This document shows, in pieces, positions 43,726 to 52,092 of a DNA stretch of 64,000 bases. The number at the start of each line of letters is the position of its first letter. The stretch's first letter is position 1. The notes beneath the pieces are model-generated. The model was not told the DNA's origin and did no database searches. It saw nothing but the letters and a program-made list of their open reading frames with translations. Source of the stretch: Sphingobacterium sp. UT-1RO-CII-1 (lineage in GTDB: Bacteria > Bacteroidota > Bacteroidia > Sphingobacteriales > Sphingobacteriaceae); NCBI RefSeq assembly GCF_026711005.1, contig NZ_JAPPVJ010000004.1:124001-188000 (forward strand), given 5' to 3'. A program made the position numbers and the translations under genes.

Positions 43726-44604
43726 ATGTCGAATATTCATTTTATACACGAAGAGAAAGCAGCTGATATAGGTAACTTTCTTGTAGGAAGATTATTGCCA
43801 TTTAGACAAAAAAGATCTATTGGTCCTTTTGTGTTTATAGACCATATGGGGCCGGCTTGTTTAGCTGATTATGAAAACTTAGATGTCCCGCCGCACCCAC
43901 ATACAGGTTTATCTACATTAACGTATCTGTTTGAAGGAGCTATTATGCATAGAGATAGTATTGGTACCGAAATTGAAATTCAGCCCGGGGCCGTTAACTG
44001 GATGACTGCAGGAAAAGGCGTGGTGCATTCTGAACGTACGCCAGAATATTTAAGACAGCAGGATAAATTTTTGCATGGTTTGCAAATATGGGTAGCGCTG
44101 CCTAAAGAGCTGGAATTTATGGAGCCTGAGTTCTTTCATGTAGAAGCGAAGGATATCCCTAGTTGGGAAGAAGATGGTGTCGCTTATAAACTTATAGCAG
44201 GAGAAGTGTTAGGACATAAATCAGCTGTTCCTGTATACTCGCCTTTGTATATGATTGAAATTAAATCAAAAGAGGATAAGGTAATTGACCTGGGAGGAAA
44301 GTTATTTGGCGAGAGTGGTTTGTACATTTTAGAGGGAGAAGTAGAAAATGGGGGCGATGCTTTTGGCCCTAAACTGATATTAATAACGAAAGATGCACAC
44401 TTATGTGCTTTCACTATAAAAGCAAATACTACTATTTATATTTTCGGTGGAAACCCGTTTCCAGAAGAACGTTTTATATCTTGGAACTTTGTCGCAACTA
44501 GTAAAGAAATTTTAGAGCAAGCAAAAGATGACTGGAGAAACCATCGTTTTCCTAAGGTGATAAATGATGACGGATATGTAGCATTACCAGAGGTCAAACG
44601 TTAA
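43726..44604 (+). CDS. Pirin-family protein
   Basis: The 292-residue bicupin has the pirin N-terminal domain. It includes FLVGRLLPFRQKRSIGPFVF and the metal-binding histidines in DVPPHPHTGLSTLTYLFEG, the further His in MHRDSIG and the TAGKGVVHSERTPE stretch (His and Glu ligands). The C-terminal cupin (~175-275) is degenerate. Bacterial pirins bind iron; some are quercetin dioxygenases, others regulate metabolic enzymes, so the function stays open. It has no signal peptide. It follows the gyrB terminator and stands alone, converging with the outer-membrane-like gene across 43 bp. Confidence 0.93.
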   Translation: MSNIHFIHEEKAADIGNFLVGRLLPFRQKRSIGPFVFIDHMGPACLADYENLDVPPHPHTGLSTLTYLFEGAIMHRDSIGTEIEIQPGAVNWMTAGKGVVHSERTPEYLRQQDKFLHGLQIWVALPKELEFMEPEFFHVEAKDIPSWEEDGVAYKLIAGEVLGHKSAVPVYSPLYMIEIKSKEDKVIDLGGKLFGESGLYILEGEVENGGDAFGPKLILITKDAHLCAFTIKANTTIYIFGGNPFPEERFISWNFVATSKEILEQAKDDWRNHRFPKVINDDGYVALPEVKR

Positions 44605-44647
44605 TTAATGTTCATTTGGGTGCTCAATAATTGTATTTGGGAGGCGG

Positions 44648-45226
44648 CTATTTGAGGTGATAGACTACCCCTAAAGCAATATTCCAAATATTTTGTAAAC
44701 CAATAGATTTTGGACTTTTAGCGAAGTTAACAATATGTTTGTCGGTGGTACCTAATTCATAATAAGCACCCCACTTTTTATATTTAACTTCGCTACCAAC
44801 AAATATTCCTACATTTAAGGCAGTAGATAAAATGTAGTAACCACTTTCAAAATGGCTGGGCGGAGTTAAAAAATAATCGTTACCGAGTGAGTAATTGAAA
44901 AGAAAGCCTGTGTTAAGCCAGTTGACTTTAATTTCGTCATTGTATACACGATGTATAGGAGCAAACTTTCCTTTTAGTGTTAAAGAGTGTATTGCTTTAT
45001 TAGGACCGTACTTCTTAGGGACAACACCGTACATAAAATCTCCTTTCCATTTGTTATTCTTAGTGTGATAACCAAAACCAACAGAGAACATTCCAATATT
45101 CCCCGCATGTTGTATTTTTAAGTTATGAGGCATTATCTTGTATAAGACATGATCTGTTTTTGATTGTCCATATATGTTATTAAATATTAATAAGCTAAGG
45201 ATAATTGTAGTGAAATACTTATTCAT
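44648..45226 (-). CDS. Exported protein of unknown function, small outer-membrane beta-barrel-like
   Basis: I do not recognise a named family. The 192 residues start with a signal peptide (~1-20, TTIILSLLIFNNIYGQ). After it come alternating aromatic/hydrophobic strands with tight turns: MFSVGFGYHTKNNKWKGDFM, INTGFLFNY-like and STALNVGIFVGSEVKYKKW, GAYYELGTTDKH, and the final NIWNIALGVVYHLK ending in a lysine after an aromatic-hydrophobic strand. This fits an eight-stranded outer-membrane barrel. The gene begins 1 bp after the stop of the phosphoesterase lipoprotein gene, so the two are translationally linked and may act together at the cell envelope. Confidence 0.75.
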   Translation of the reverse strand: MNKYFTTIILSLLIFNNIYGQSKTDHVLYKIMPHNLKIQHAGNIGMFSVGFGYHTKNNKWKGDFMYGVVPKKYGPNKAIHSLTLKGKFAPIHRVYNDEIKVNWLNTGFLFNYSLGNDYFLTPPSHFESGYYILSTALNVGIFVGSEVKYKKWGAYYELGTTDKHIVNFAKSPKSIGLQNIWNIALGVVYHLK

Positions 45227-45227
45227 T

Positions 45228-46046
45228 TTAGAAAAACTCTTGACTGTAAGATATGCTGTCGCCGTGTACGGCTACTTTTACATAAGAACGCCTTCTTAAG
45301 GTTGCTGTAGTAACATAAGGAATGCCATCATTAAAGACTTCAGCTTCATGATAGGAGTGTGTATGTCCGTGCAATGATAAACGGGAATTGGTGGCACTTG
45401 ATATAAGTTGACCATGTTGGGCTTTCTTACTTTGATCATAATCGAAATTATCTGGTGTAATATGAGATAAATAAATAATGTTTCTTTTATTTTCGAAAGA
45501 TTTTATTTCGTTTTCTACCCAAGATAAATTAGGTAGGCTACCATCGAAGGCTACCTCACGCGAATTGGAATTGAATAATATAAACCCGGTTTCACCAAAA
45601 GAGAAAGAGAAGTCTTCTGGACCAAAATATTGCTTGTATAACTCCCTACCATTCCCTAACATATCATGGTTACCTATAATAGTGACAATAGGTACATTTA
45701 GCTTTTTGATGTTATCGTAATAATAGTTGTACTCGAAATTAGTGCCATAATCAGCGACATCACCTCCATTTAGTATAAAGGAGATACTGTCTTGGGGAAG
45801 CTTATTGACCATCTTGACAAAACTTTCTAACTGGTCATATGCTACTTGAGTGTCTGATATAAAGAAAAAAGTAAAGTGATCCTTAGGTTTTAAAGATTGA
45901 ATTTTTTCTATATTAATTGTATTTAAATCTTTTGCTAATGGACGAACCTCAAGGACAGAGTATTCAAATGGTCTCTTACAGGAGGAAAGTAATAGACTGG
46001 ATAATGTGAAAATAAAAACTAGATATACACGAATCATATATTGCAT
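45228..46046 (-). CDS. Calcineurin-like metallophosphoesterase lipoprotein
   Basis: The 272 residues carry a lipoprotein signal (LVFIFTLSSLLLSSC, Cys at ~23) and a metallophosphoesterase fold. Metal-site motifs are FFISDTQV (Asp), LNGGDVADYG (GD), IIGNHDMLGNG (GNHD), LSHITPDN (His) and LSLHGHTHSYHEA (GHTH). All five blocks are present, so it should be active at the envelope on a phosphate ester that sequence cannot reveal. The second ATG (46037) is an alternative start. It is followed with 1-bp spacing by the small barrel-like protein gene. A second, larger phosphoesterase lies at 60741. Confidence 0.9.
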   Translation of the reverse strand: MQYMIRVYLVFIFTLSSLLLSSCKRPFEYSVLEVRPLAKDLNTINIEKIQSLKPKDHFTFFFISDTQVAYDQLESFVKMVNKLPQDSISFILNGGDVADYGTNFEYNYYYDNIKKLNVPIVTIIGNHDMLGNGRELYKQYFGPEDFSFSFGETGFILFNSNSREVAFDGSLPNLSWVENEIKSFENKRNIIYLSHITPDNFDYDQSKKAQHGQLISSATNSRLSLHGHTHSYHEAEVFNDGIPYVTTATLRRRSYVKVAVHGDSISYSQEFF

Positions 46047-46142
46047 ATTTAGAGTGGCGGTGCACTTTGAATTATTAATGCAAAAATATGATTATAATAT
46101 CTGACTTATGTAATCAATAAGTCAATATTTTGTTTAAATAAA

Positions 46143-46170
46143 AACCCCAATCAAAATATTGATTGGGGTT
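46143..46170 (-). terminator. Rho-independent terminator of rpsA
   Basis: AACCCCAATC and GATTGGGGTT form a perfect 10-bp stem with an 8-nt loop. On the minus strand it is followed by TTTATTT, 25 bp past the rpsA stop. Confidence 0.85.
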
Positions 46171-46195
46171 CAGAATTAGTATGTGAACTATCTAA

Positions 46196-48130
46196 TTACT
46201 TAGATTTTTTCTCATCACCTTCCATTTGCTCTTTTAATTGAGCAAGAACGTCTAAATCACCTAAAGTAGATTTTTCAACAGAGTCTTTTACTTTTTTCAC
46301 TGCCGAATTAGCTGCTTTAGCTTCTTTTTTACGTGCGTTAAACTCATCAATACGCGCTTCTGCTTTTTGATCTTCCCAGATGCGTGAGTGAGAAATAACT
46401 AAACGCTTGTTCTCTTTATTGAATTCGATGATTTTGAACTCGTTAACTTCGTCAACTTTTAACTGCGTACCGTCTTCTTTAACAGAGTGTTTGTTCGGGC
46501 AGAAGCCTTCTACTCCATATTGTAGAGCTACGATATCACCTTTATCACCAACTTTGATTACTGTACCTTCGTGAACAGATCCTTCAGTGAAGATTGTTTC
46601 GAATGTATCCCAAGGGTTTTCTTCCAGTTGTTTGTGACCTAAAGAAAGTTTACGGTTTTCTTCATCTAATTCTAAAACAACAACCTCTAAAGTTTCGCCT
46701 ACTTTTGTAAACTCATTAGGGTGGTTGATTTTTTTAGACCATGACAAGTCTGAAATGTGAATTAAACCATCGATACCTTCTTCTAACTCAACGAAAACAC
46801 CAAAGTTAGTCATGTTTTTAACAATAGCTGATTGTTTTGAACCTACTGGGTAACGCTCAGTAATGTTTTTCCAAGGATCTGGTGTCAATTGTTTGATACC
46901 TAGGCTCATCTTACGATCTTCGCGATCTAAAGTTAAGATTTCAGCTTCAATTTCGTCACCTACTTTTAAGAACTCTTGAGGAGAACGTAAGTTTTGTGAC
47001 CATGACATTTCTGATACGTGGATTAAACCTTCAACTCCAGGGATAATTTCTAAGAAAGCTCCGTAATCAGCAACTGTTACGATTTTACCTTTTACTCTAG
47101 AACTTACAGCCAATTCTTTGTCCAGTGACTCCCATGGGTGTTCTGAAAGTTGTTTTAAACCTAAAGCGATACGTTTTTTCTCGTCGTCAAAATCCAATAC
47201 AACAACGTTGATTGTTTGATCTAGTGTCAATACCTCTTTCGGGTGTTCGATACGTCCCCAAGAAATATCTGTAATGTGAAGTAAGCCGTCAACACCACCT
47301 AAGTCGATGAATACACCGAAATCTGTAATGTTTTTAACTGTACCTTCTAGTACTTGACCTTTTTCTAGTTTAGCAACGATTTCTGATTTTTGGTTTTCTA
47401 AATCGTCCTCGATTAATACTTTGTGTGAAACAACAACGTTTTTGAATTCATGGTTGATTTTTACAACTTTGAATTCCATTGTTTTACCTACATAGATATC
47501 ATAATCGCGGATAGGTTTAATGTCGATTTGAGAACCAGGCAAGAACGCCTCTACACCTTTAATGTCAACGATAAGACCTCCTTTGGTACGTGATTTTACG
47601 AAACCGTCGATGATCGTGTCATTTTCCAAAGCAAGGTTAATCGCTTCCCAAGATTTTTGGGTTTTAGCGCGTTTGCGTGATAATACCAATTGACCATCTG
47701 CATCCTCTTGTGATTCAACAAATACGTCTACCGTATCACCAGCTTTCAAGTCAGGTAAGTCACGGAACTCAGATAATGCTACAAGACCGTCTGATTTGAA
47801 ACCAACGTTCAAAACAACATCTTTGTTGTTGATTGATACTACAATACCTTCAACAATTTCACCTTGGTTGATTTGGTTGAAAGTGCCTGCATACTGCTCT
47901 TCTAGTTTAGTACGCTCAGCTTCGCTGTAGTTACCGAAAGCTTTTTCATCAAGATCCCAATCGAAATCACCTTCAGGTGTACTCCAAGTGTTAGATTTGA
48001 TTTCGTCGATTAATTTTGAATCTGCTTCAGACTCGATTGTTTCAGTGTCTTTCACTACTTTAGTGTCAACACCCTGTAGCTCTGCGTTTTTCGCCGCTAA
48101 CTCTTTTTCTGCTTCTTGTTTTTTTGCCAT
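46196..48130 (-). CDS. rpsA: 30S ribosomal protein S1
   Basis: S1 binds mRNA on the small subunit. The 644 residues hold six S1 (OB-fold) repeats starting near residues 90, 173, 258, 345, 430 and 517. Repeats 3-5 have the classic pattern (EGTVKNITDFGVFIDLGGVD, DGLLHITDISWGRIEHP, GLIHVSEMSWSQN); 1, 2 and 6 are more divergent, with repeats 1 and 2 probably serving ribosome docking through S2. The N-terminal ~85 residues are acidic and poorly structured, longer than in E. coli (557 aa). The C-terminal tail is lysine-rich. The gene stands alone with its own promoter and terminator. Codon use and base skew differ from the neighbours, as expected for a highly expressed gene. Confidence 0.97.
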   Translation of the reverse strand: MAKKQEAEKELAAKNAELQGVDTKVVKDTETIESEADSKLIDEIKSNTWSTPEGDFDWDLDEKAFGNYSEAERTKLEEQYAGTFNQINQGEIVEGIVVSINNKDVVLNVGFKSDGLVALSEFRDLPDLKAGDTVDVFVESQEDADGQLVLSRKRAKTQKSWEAINLALENDTIIDGFVKSRTKGGLIVDIKGVEAFLPGSQIDIKPIRDYDIYVGKTMEFKVVKINHEFKNVVVSHKVLIEDDLENQKSEIVAKLEKGQVLEGTVKNITDFGVFIDLGGVDGLLHITDISWGRIEHPKEVLTLDQTINVVVLDFDDEKKRIALGLKQLSEHPWESLDKELAVSSRVKGKIVTVADYGAFLEIIPGVEGLIHVSEMSWSQNLRSPQEFLKVGDEIEAEILTLDREDRKMSLGIKQLTPDPWKNITERYPVGSKQSAIVKNMTNFGVFVELEEGIDGLIHISDLSWSKKINHPNEFTKVGETLEVVVLELDEENRKLSLGHKQLEENPWDTFETIFTEGSVHEGTVIKVGDKGDIVALQYGVEGFCPNKHSVKEDGTQLKVDEVNEFKIIEFNKENKRLVISHSRIWEDQKAEARIDEFNARKKEAKAANSAVKKVKDSVEKSTLGDLDVLAQLKEQMEGDEKKSK

Positions 48131-48169
48131 TAATTAATTTATCTCCTTTTCCCCACGTTGTAGGGACTG

Positions 48170-48197
48170 CAAAAATACGAAAAACTTTTATATACAA
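48170..48197 (-). promoter_or_regulatory. Bacteroidota-type promoter of rpsA
   Basis: On the minus strand TTG (48195-48197), 17 bp, then TATTTTTG (48170-48177) fits the -33/-7 consensus with slightly short spacing, about 40 bp before the rpsA start. AGGAGA follows closer to the gene. Confidence 0.6.
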
Positions 48198-48359
48198 GAG
48201 CTTATGTGTAAAAAAAGTATATTATTAGATTAAATGTTGGAAGAAGAGGCTTAATTGTGCGTGAACTAAAAACACTTTAAAAGTTTTTTTTAAGGCGTAC
48301 TGGTTTGGGTATTAGTTGTTTGCTTTTCTTTAAGCGAAGATAATAGTCCGAATATATAA

Positions 48360-49328
48360 TTATTTATGTCTAAAGGAATTGTAAATTTTTGGTTTGATTA
48401 TTTTAATACTTTTTTTTGAAAGTGCAATTGCGGCATTTAATTCAAATCCAATAAGAAGGATTAGAGAATTAAGCTGCATCCAGATCATAACTACTATTAA
48501 CGTACCAATAGAGCCATAAAGTTTATTGTAAGCCCCAAAATTATTGATGAAATAGGTGAAGCCTGAAAAGGTGAGTATTGCAAGGATGGTAGCAAGACTA
48601 GCCCCTGCATTCAGGAATTTCCATTTTTTTGAATCACTCGGACCAAATTTGTATAGCATACTTACCGTTATAAAGTAAATACCAAATAATACAACCCATC
48701 GCGAAAGTTTGATAACAAATGTCCAAAACCATGATAAGTCAAAATCGATATTTTTTTGTAGATATGATATAGTTAATCCAGTAGCTGTAAATATTCCTAT
48801 TCCTATTATCAGTGCTGCGACAATACCAAAAGACAATGCTAAAGCTACTAGCCTCCTTTTATGCCATGATCTTTTCTCTTTTGATAAGGAAGCTTTATTA
48901 AAGGAGAGCATCAAGGTGCTCATGCCATTGGTAGCAAAAAAGGTAGCCAGAATAAAACCCATGGATAATAGTCCGGAGTTTTGATTTTTTATGATATCTT
49001 CTAAAGTTGTTTGTAGGACTTCATATGCATTGTGTGGTAACGCTATCTGTATGATGTCCATCAGTTTCTTTTGAAAGTTATTAACCGGAATATAAGGAAT
49101 CAGGGTAAATAGAAATAGAATACCTGGAAATAAAGCAAGCATAAAATTGTAGGCGAGAGACGAAGCTTTATGTATTAAGGATTCTCGTGCTATTTCTCGG
49201 AAGAAGAAAGTTAAGACTGTGTACAGAGGAAGCGAACCAAATCCTGGTAAAATAGTTCTTTTAGACCACTCTATAAGGTTGTCGTAGATTTTGGCCTGGA
49301 GTAGAAGAGTATGTATCTTCTTAAACAT
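48360..49328 (-). CDS. YihY/BrkB-family inner-membrane protein
   Basis: The 322 residues have six hydrophobic helices and the family stretches ASSLAYNFMLALFPGILFLF (near residue 60), LGFILATFFATNGMSTLMLSFNKA-like ending MSTLMLSFNKA, then KKWKFLNAGASLATILAIL. The last characteristic block is GTLIVVMIWMQLNSLILLIGFELNAAI, given by ends GTLIVVMIWMQ and IGFELNAAI. Despite the name 'ribonuclease BN' once used, the family's function is unknown; transport is suspected. It overlaps the thioesterase stop by 1 bp (TAATG), so it is the last gene of the PASTA-mltG-thioesterase operon. Confidence 0.92.
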   Translation of the reverse strand: MFKKIHTLLLQAKIYDNLIEWSKRTILPGFGSLPLYTVLTFFFREIARESLIHKASSLAYNFMLALFPGILFLFTLIPYIPVNNFQKKLMDIIQIALPHNAYEVLQTTLEDIIKNQNSGLLSMGFILATFFATNGMSTLMLSFNKASLSKEKRSWHKRRLVALALSFGIVAALIIGIGIFTATGLTISYLQKNIDFDLSWFWTFVIKLSRWVVLFGIYFITVSMLYKFGPSDSKKWKFLNAGASLATILAILTFSGFTYFINNFGAYNKLYGSIGTLIVVMIWMQLNSLILLIGFELNAAIALSKKSIKIIKPKIYNSFRHK

Positions 49329-49738
49329 TATTTAGAGAAGTAGACATTTATTTTGTCTAAGAAAACTTGAGGAGCTTTACAAGGTCTGTTTTTTTTCATA
49401 TCGACAAAAACAAGCTGTGTTGACCCCGTGTTTAATAAATCTCCATTTTCATTGAAAATTTCATAGTCGAAAGACAGTCTGACAAGTGGTTTCTCTTTGA
49501 TAATCGTTCGAATTGTAATCAGATCATCATAGTGTGCAGGTTTTATATATTTTGAACGGAGATCCGTAACGGGGAGCATTACGCCCATTTCTTCTAACTC
49601 TTTGTAAGAAATTCCTGTACTCCGTAACATTTCTGTTCGGGCAACTTCGTAAAAAGAAGCATAATTTCCATAATACACGTAGCCCATTTGGTCTGTTTCT
49701 GCATAACGTATGCGTAGGTTGGTTTCGTGTATAAACAT
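49328..49738 (-). CDS. YbgC-type acyl-CoA thioesterase (hotdog fold)
   Basis: The 136 residues match the 4-hydroxybenzoyl-CoA thioesterase/YbgC family. The catalytic-region motif RIRYAETDQMGYVYYGNYASFYEVARTEML (given by its parts RYAETDQMGYVYYGNY and ARTEML) contains the conserved Asp. GVMLPVTDLRSKYIKPAHYDD follows, and the protein closes with NTGSTQLVFVD. These cytoplasmic enzymes hydrolyse short- to medium-chain acyl-CoAs; in E. coli YbgC is tied to the Tol-Pal/lipid system. It lies between mltG (4-bp gap) and the BrkB gene (1-bp overlap), so it is in an envelope-related operon. Confidence 0.93.
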   Translation of the reverse strand: MFIHETNLRIRYAETDQMGYVYYGNYASFYEVARTEMLRSTGISYKELEEMGVMLPVTDLRSKYIKPAHYDDLITIRTIIKEKPLVRLSFDYEIFNENGDLLNTGSTQLVFVDMKKNRPCKAPQVFLDKINVYFSK

Positions 49739-49742
49739 TTTA

Positions 49743-50795
49743 TTATTTTTTTATATTTCGCTCATCCAATGCTCTTTGAAATTTACGAGCATTGATTATA
49801 TGTTCTGCTTGTGTTTTGGCAAAATTATGATAACCTGAGAAATCATCTTTTGCACACATATAGATGTAATCATGTTTTGCATAATCCAGGACAGCATCTA
49901 TTGATGCAATGCTGGGTAGCATAATAGGGCCTGGAGGTAAGCCTTTATAACGATAAGTATTGTAGGGATTATCGATAGTAAGATGTTTATTGAGTACTCT
50001 GCGGATAGTAAAATCGTTGTTGGCAAAAATTACAGTTGGATCCGCCTGAAGTAGAATACCTTTTTCTAATCTATTTAAGTATAATCCTGCTATTTGGGGC
50101 ATTTCATCTATATGTAAAGCTTCACCTTTAACAATAGAGGCCAAAACGCCTACTTCTTGAGGCGTGAGGTTTAAAGCTTTCGCTTTATCTTTCCGTGCAC
50201 TGGTCCAAAATTTGTTGTATTCGTTATTAAATCTTTCTATAATTTTATCTGGAGATGTGTTCCAATAGATTTCATAAGTGTTCGGTATGAACATTGTGAA
50301 AAAGTTGTCCTGTGTAAAACCGTAACTTTCAGCTAGCTCCTTGTTGTTTAATGCTTGGGAGAAAGCGGTTGAGTCACTCTCGAAGCTATTGCCTAATAGG
50401 GCAGCAAAGTTCTCTTTAAGTCTTAAGTTTTGAAACCTAAATTTTATTGGATCTTGATTTCCTGTTCTTAAATTTCTAATAAGTTCACGATTTGACATGC
50501 CTGGATTTAATTTGTAACGACCGGGTTTTACCGAATTGTTGTAATCCATTGCTTTAGCTGCGTAGTCAAAGTATGTTACATTTTTTACTATTTTCCTATC
50601 ATTTAGCTGTTGTAGTACATCTTCATAAGAGTCATTTGTAGCTATGTATAAGTGACTTTCTTGCTCAGTGACATTATTGCCGATAAAAGTTTGATAGCCT
50701 ATCCAACCTATAAATGCACTTGCAATTAAGAAAAAGGTTAATATAAACCATACAATTTTTGATTTTCCTTTTTGATGTTCAGACATTCTAGTCAT
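49743..50795 (-). CDS. mltG: Endolytic murein transglycosylase MltG
   Basis: MltG (YceG) cuts nascent glycan strands at the membrane and so sets strand length. The 350 residues have an N-terminal helix (~12-34, IVWFILTFFLIASAFIGWIGYQ), a LysM-like/pedestal part (NDRKIVKNVTYFDY) and the YceG catalytic domain. It contains GVLASIVKGEALHIDEMPQIAGLYLNRL, where the catalytic Glu lies in ASIVKGEA, then LQADPTVIFAN, NPYNTYRYKGLPPGPI and a final HNFAKTQAEH. The consensus is VASIVEKE, so KGEA is a variant worth noting, but the essential Glu is kept. The third codon ATG (50786) could also be the start. It follows the PASTA gene by 4 bp. Confidence 0.94.
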   Translation of the reverse strand: MTRMSEHQKGKSKIVWFILTFFLIASAFIGWIGYQTFIGNNVTEQESHLYIATNDSYEDVLQQLNDRKIVKNVTYFDYAAKAMDYNNSVKPGRYKLNPGMSNRELIRNLRTGNQDPIKFRFQNLRLKENFAALLGNSFESDSTAFSQALNNKELAESYGFTQDNFFTMFIPNTYEIYWNTSPDKIIERFNNEYNKFWTSARKDKAKALNLTPQEVGVLASIVKGEALHIDEMPQIAGLYLNRLEKGILLQADPTVIFANNDFTIRRVLNKHLTIDNPYNTYRYKGLPPGPIMLPSIASIDAVLDYAKHDYIYMCAKDDFSGYHNFAKTQAEHIINARKFQRALDERNIKK

Positions 50796-50799
50796 CGAA

Positions 50800-51549
50800 T
50801 TAATTTGCTAGTGTAATATCAACTACTGTGCCTATACTTACGATACCTGCACTTACTTCGGGATACTGAAAGGTTACCTTAGCATCTGGATTGTCTCCAT
50901 TAGAATAGGTGATTTCTCCCATTTCTAAGCCTGCCCCTTTGATCGCAAAACGTGCTTCCTCTAAGGAAAGCCCAATGAGATTAGGCATCTCGACTTCGTT
51001 AGCTCCCCGACCATTTCCTAATACAAGTGTGATTTGGGAACCTTTGGCAATCATACGCCCCGCATTTAACGGTTGTCCCTCATATTTTACTTCTAAAACT
51101 ACATCGCGGGCTATGTCCGATATATAAACAGTGTCTTTTATTTTTAAGGATTGGTTGCGTATGATAGCAGAGGCTTCGATTAACGTTTTGTCGATAATGT
51201 TTGGAAAAGCAACTTCTGGAGCTGTTTCTGTAATTACTGTGAGGTAGATAGTACGTCCTGTTTTTACATGTGATTGTGGCTCTGGGTCTTGTTCAATAAC
51301 GGTACCTGGCGTTATATCCATTTGGTAAACAGAGTCTATAGTGTATTCTAAGTCGGCATTTTCTAAAAGTCGTTTAGCTTCGTTGATATGAATGCCTTTA
51401 ACTGTAGGCACCTCAATCGAGTCACCATGTTTCGTGTATGATTTTAAGCCGAAATAAATTGCTGAAAAAAGAATGATGATGACCACAAGAAGGGCAATTA
51501 GACTTCTTTTAAAAGCATTTGTCTTTAGATATAATAGTAATTTTGACAT
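50800..51549 (-). CDS. Membrane-anchored triple-PASTA protein
   Basis: The 249 residues have a short cytoplasmic start, one helix (~13-36, SLIALLVVIIILFSAIYFGL) and three PASTA domains. They begin at IEVPTVKGIHINEAKRLL (~46), VAFPNIIDKTLIEASAII (~115) and VEMPNLIGLSLEEARFAI (~186). PASTA domains bind muropeptides or glycan strands, but there is no kinase or transpeptidase domain, so it is a stand-alone sensor or adaptor. It heads the mltG operon and is divergent from ddl, both peptidoglycan genes. The frame is open to 51567; I take ATG 51549 (MSKLLLYLKTN) because the preceding residues add nothing conserved. Confidence 0.92.
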   Translation of the reverse strand: MSKLLLYLKTNAFKRSLIALLVVIIILFSAIYFGLKSYTKHGDSIEVPTVKGIHINEAKRLLENADLEYTIDSVYQMDITPGTVIEQDPEPQSHVKTGRTIYLTVITETAPEVAFPNIIDKTLIEASAIIRNQSLKIKDTVYISDIARDVVLEVKYEGQPLNAGRMIAKGSQITLVLGNGRGANEVEMPNLIGLSLEEARFAIKGAGLEMGEITYSNGDNPDAKVTFQYPEVSAGIVSIGTVVDITLAN

Positions 51550-52092
51550 CAATTTTTCTTTATACAACTATTAACAGGAGTCTAACTTCTTATATTCGTA
51601 ACTCCACGATTTATATTAAACAAAATTATTCGTTTTTCTGTGTAACGCAAATTATATTTGTCTACATTTTATATTAAGGTCGAAATTATGTAACCCTTAT
51701 ATTGCTATGTGTCTAATTATATTTTCCTAAATATACTGATAACAGTAGTTATAATGCTAGGAAAACAGGAATAATTAGTGATAACGAATGAATACTTTAT
51801 TAAACATAACAATTTCATAAAGGTACTGTAAAGTAGAGATTGCTAATGATAAATATTTATAATCGATAAGTAAATAAATAAAAGTCGAGCGTAATAAGGA
51901 AGGCTTTATAATCATATTAAAATTGAAGCTTATGAGCTTCCAGAGAAGTTGAGTATATAAAATATCGATAGGGGATAGGTTGTGCAAACATATAAAGATG
52001 CATAATAATCTATGTATGTGAATAGAAATAAGATTAGGCATAAGCGTATAGTAGATATTTAATATGGTCGTTAAAAGGTAAACTAAAAAAAG
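51550..52092. other. AT-rich region between divergent PASTA and ddl genes
   Basis: These ~540 bp are unusually AT-rich. They contain an 88-codon minus-strand frame (51775-52041) with no coding character and no recognised RNA, repeat or strong promoter. It must carry promoters in both directions, but I cannot place them with confidence. Confidence 0.5.

Noticed and set aside
51775..52041. Minus-strand open frame of 88 codons between the PASTA and ddl genes
   Set aside because: Composition is that of translated AT-rich noncoding DNA (I, L, Y, F, N, S), with no ribosome site, promoter or domain.
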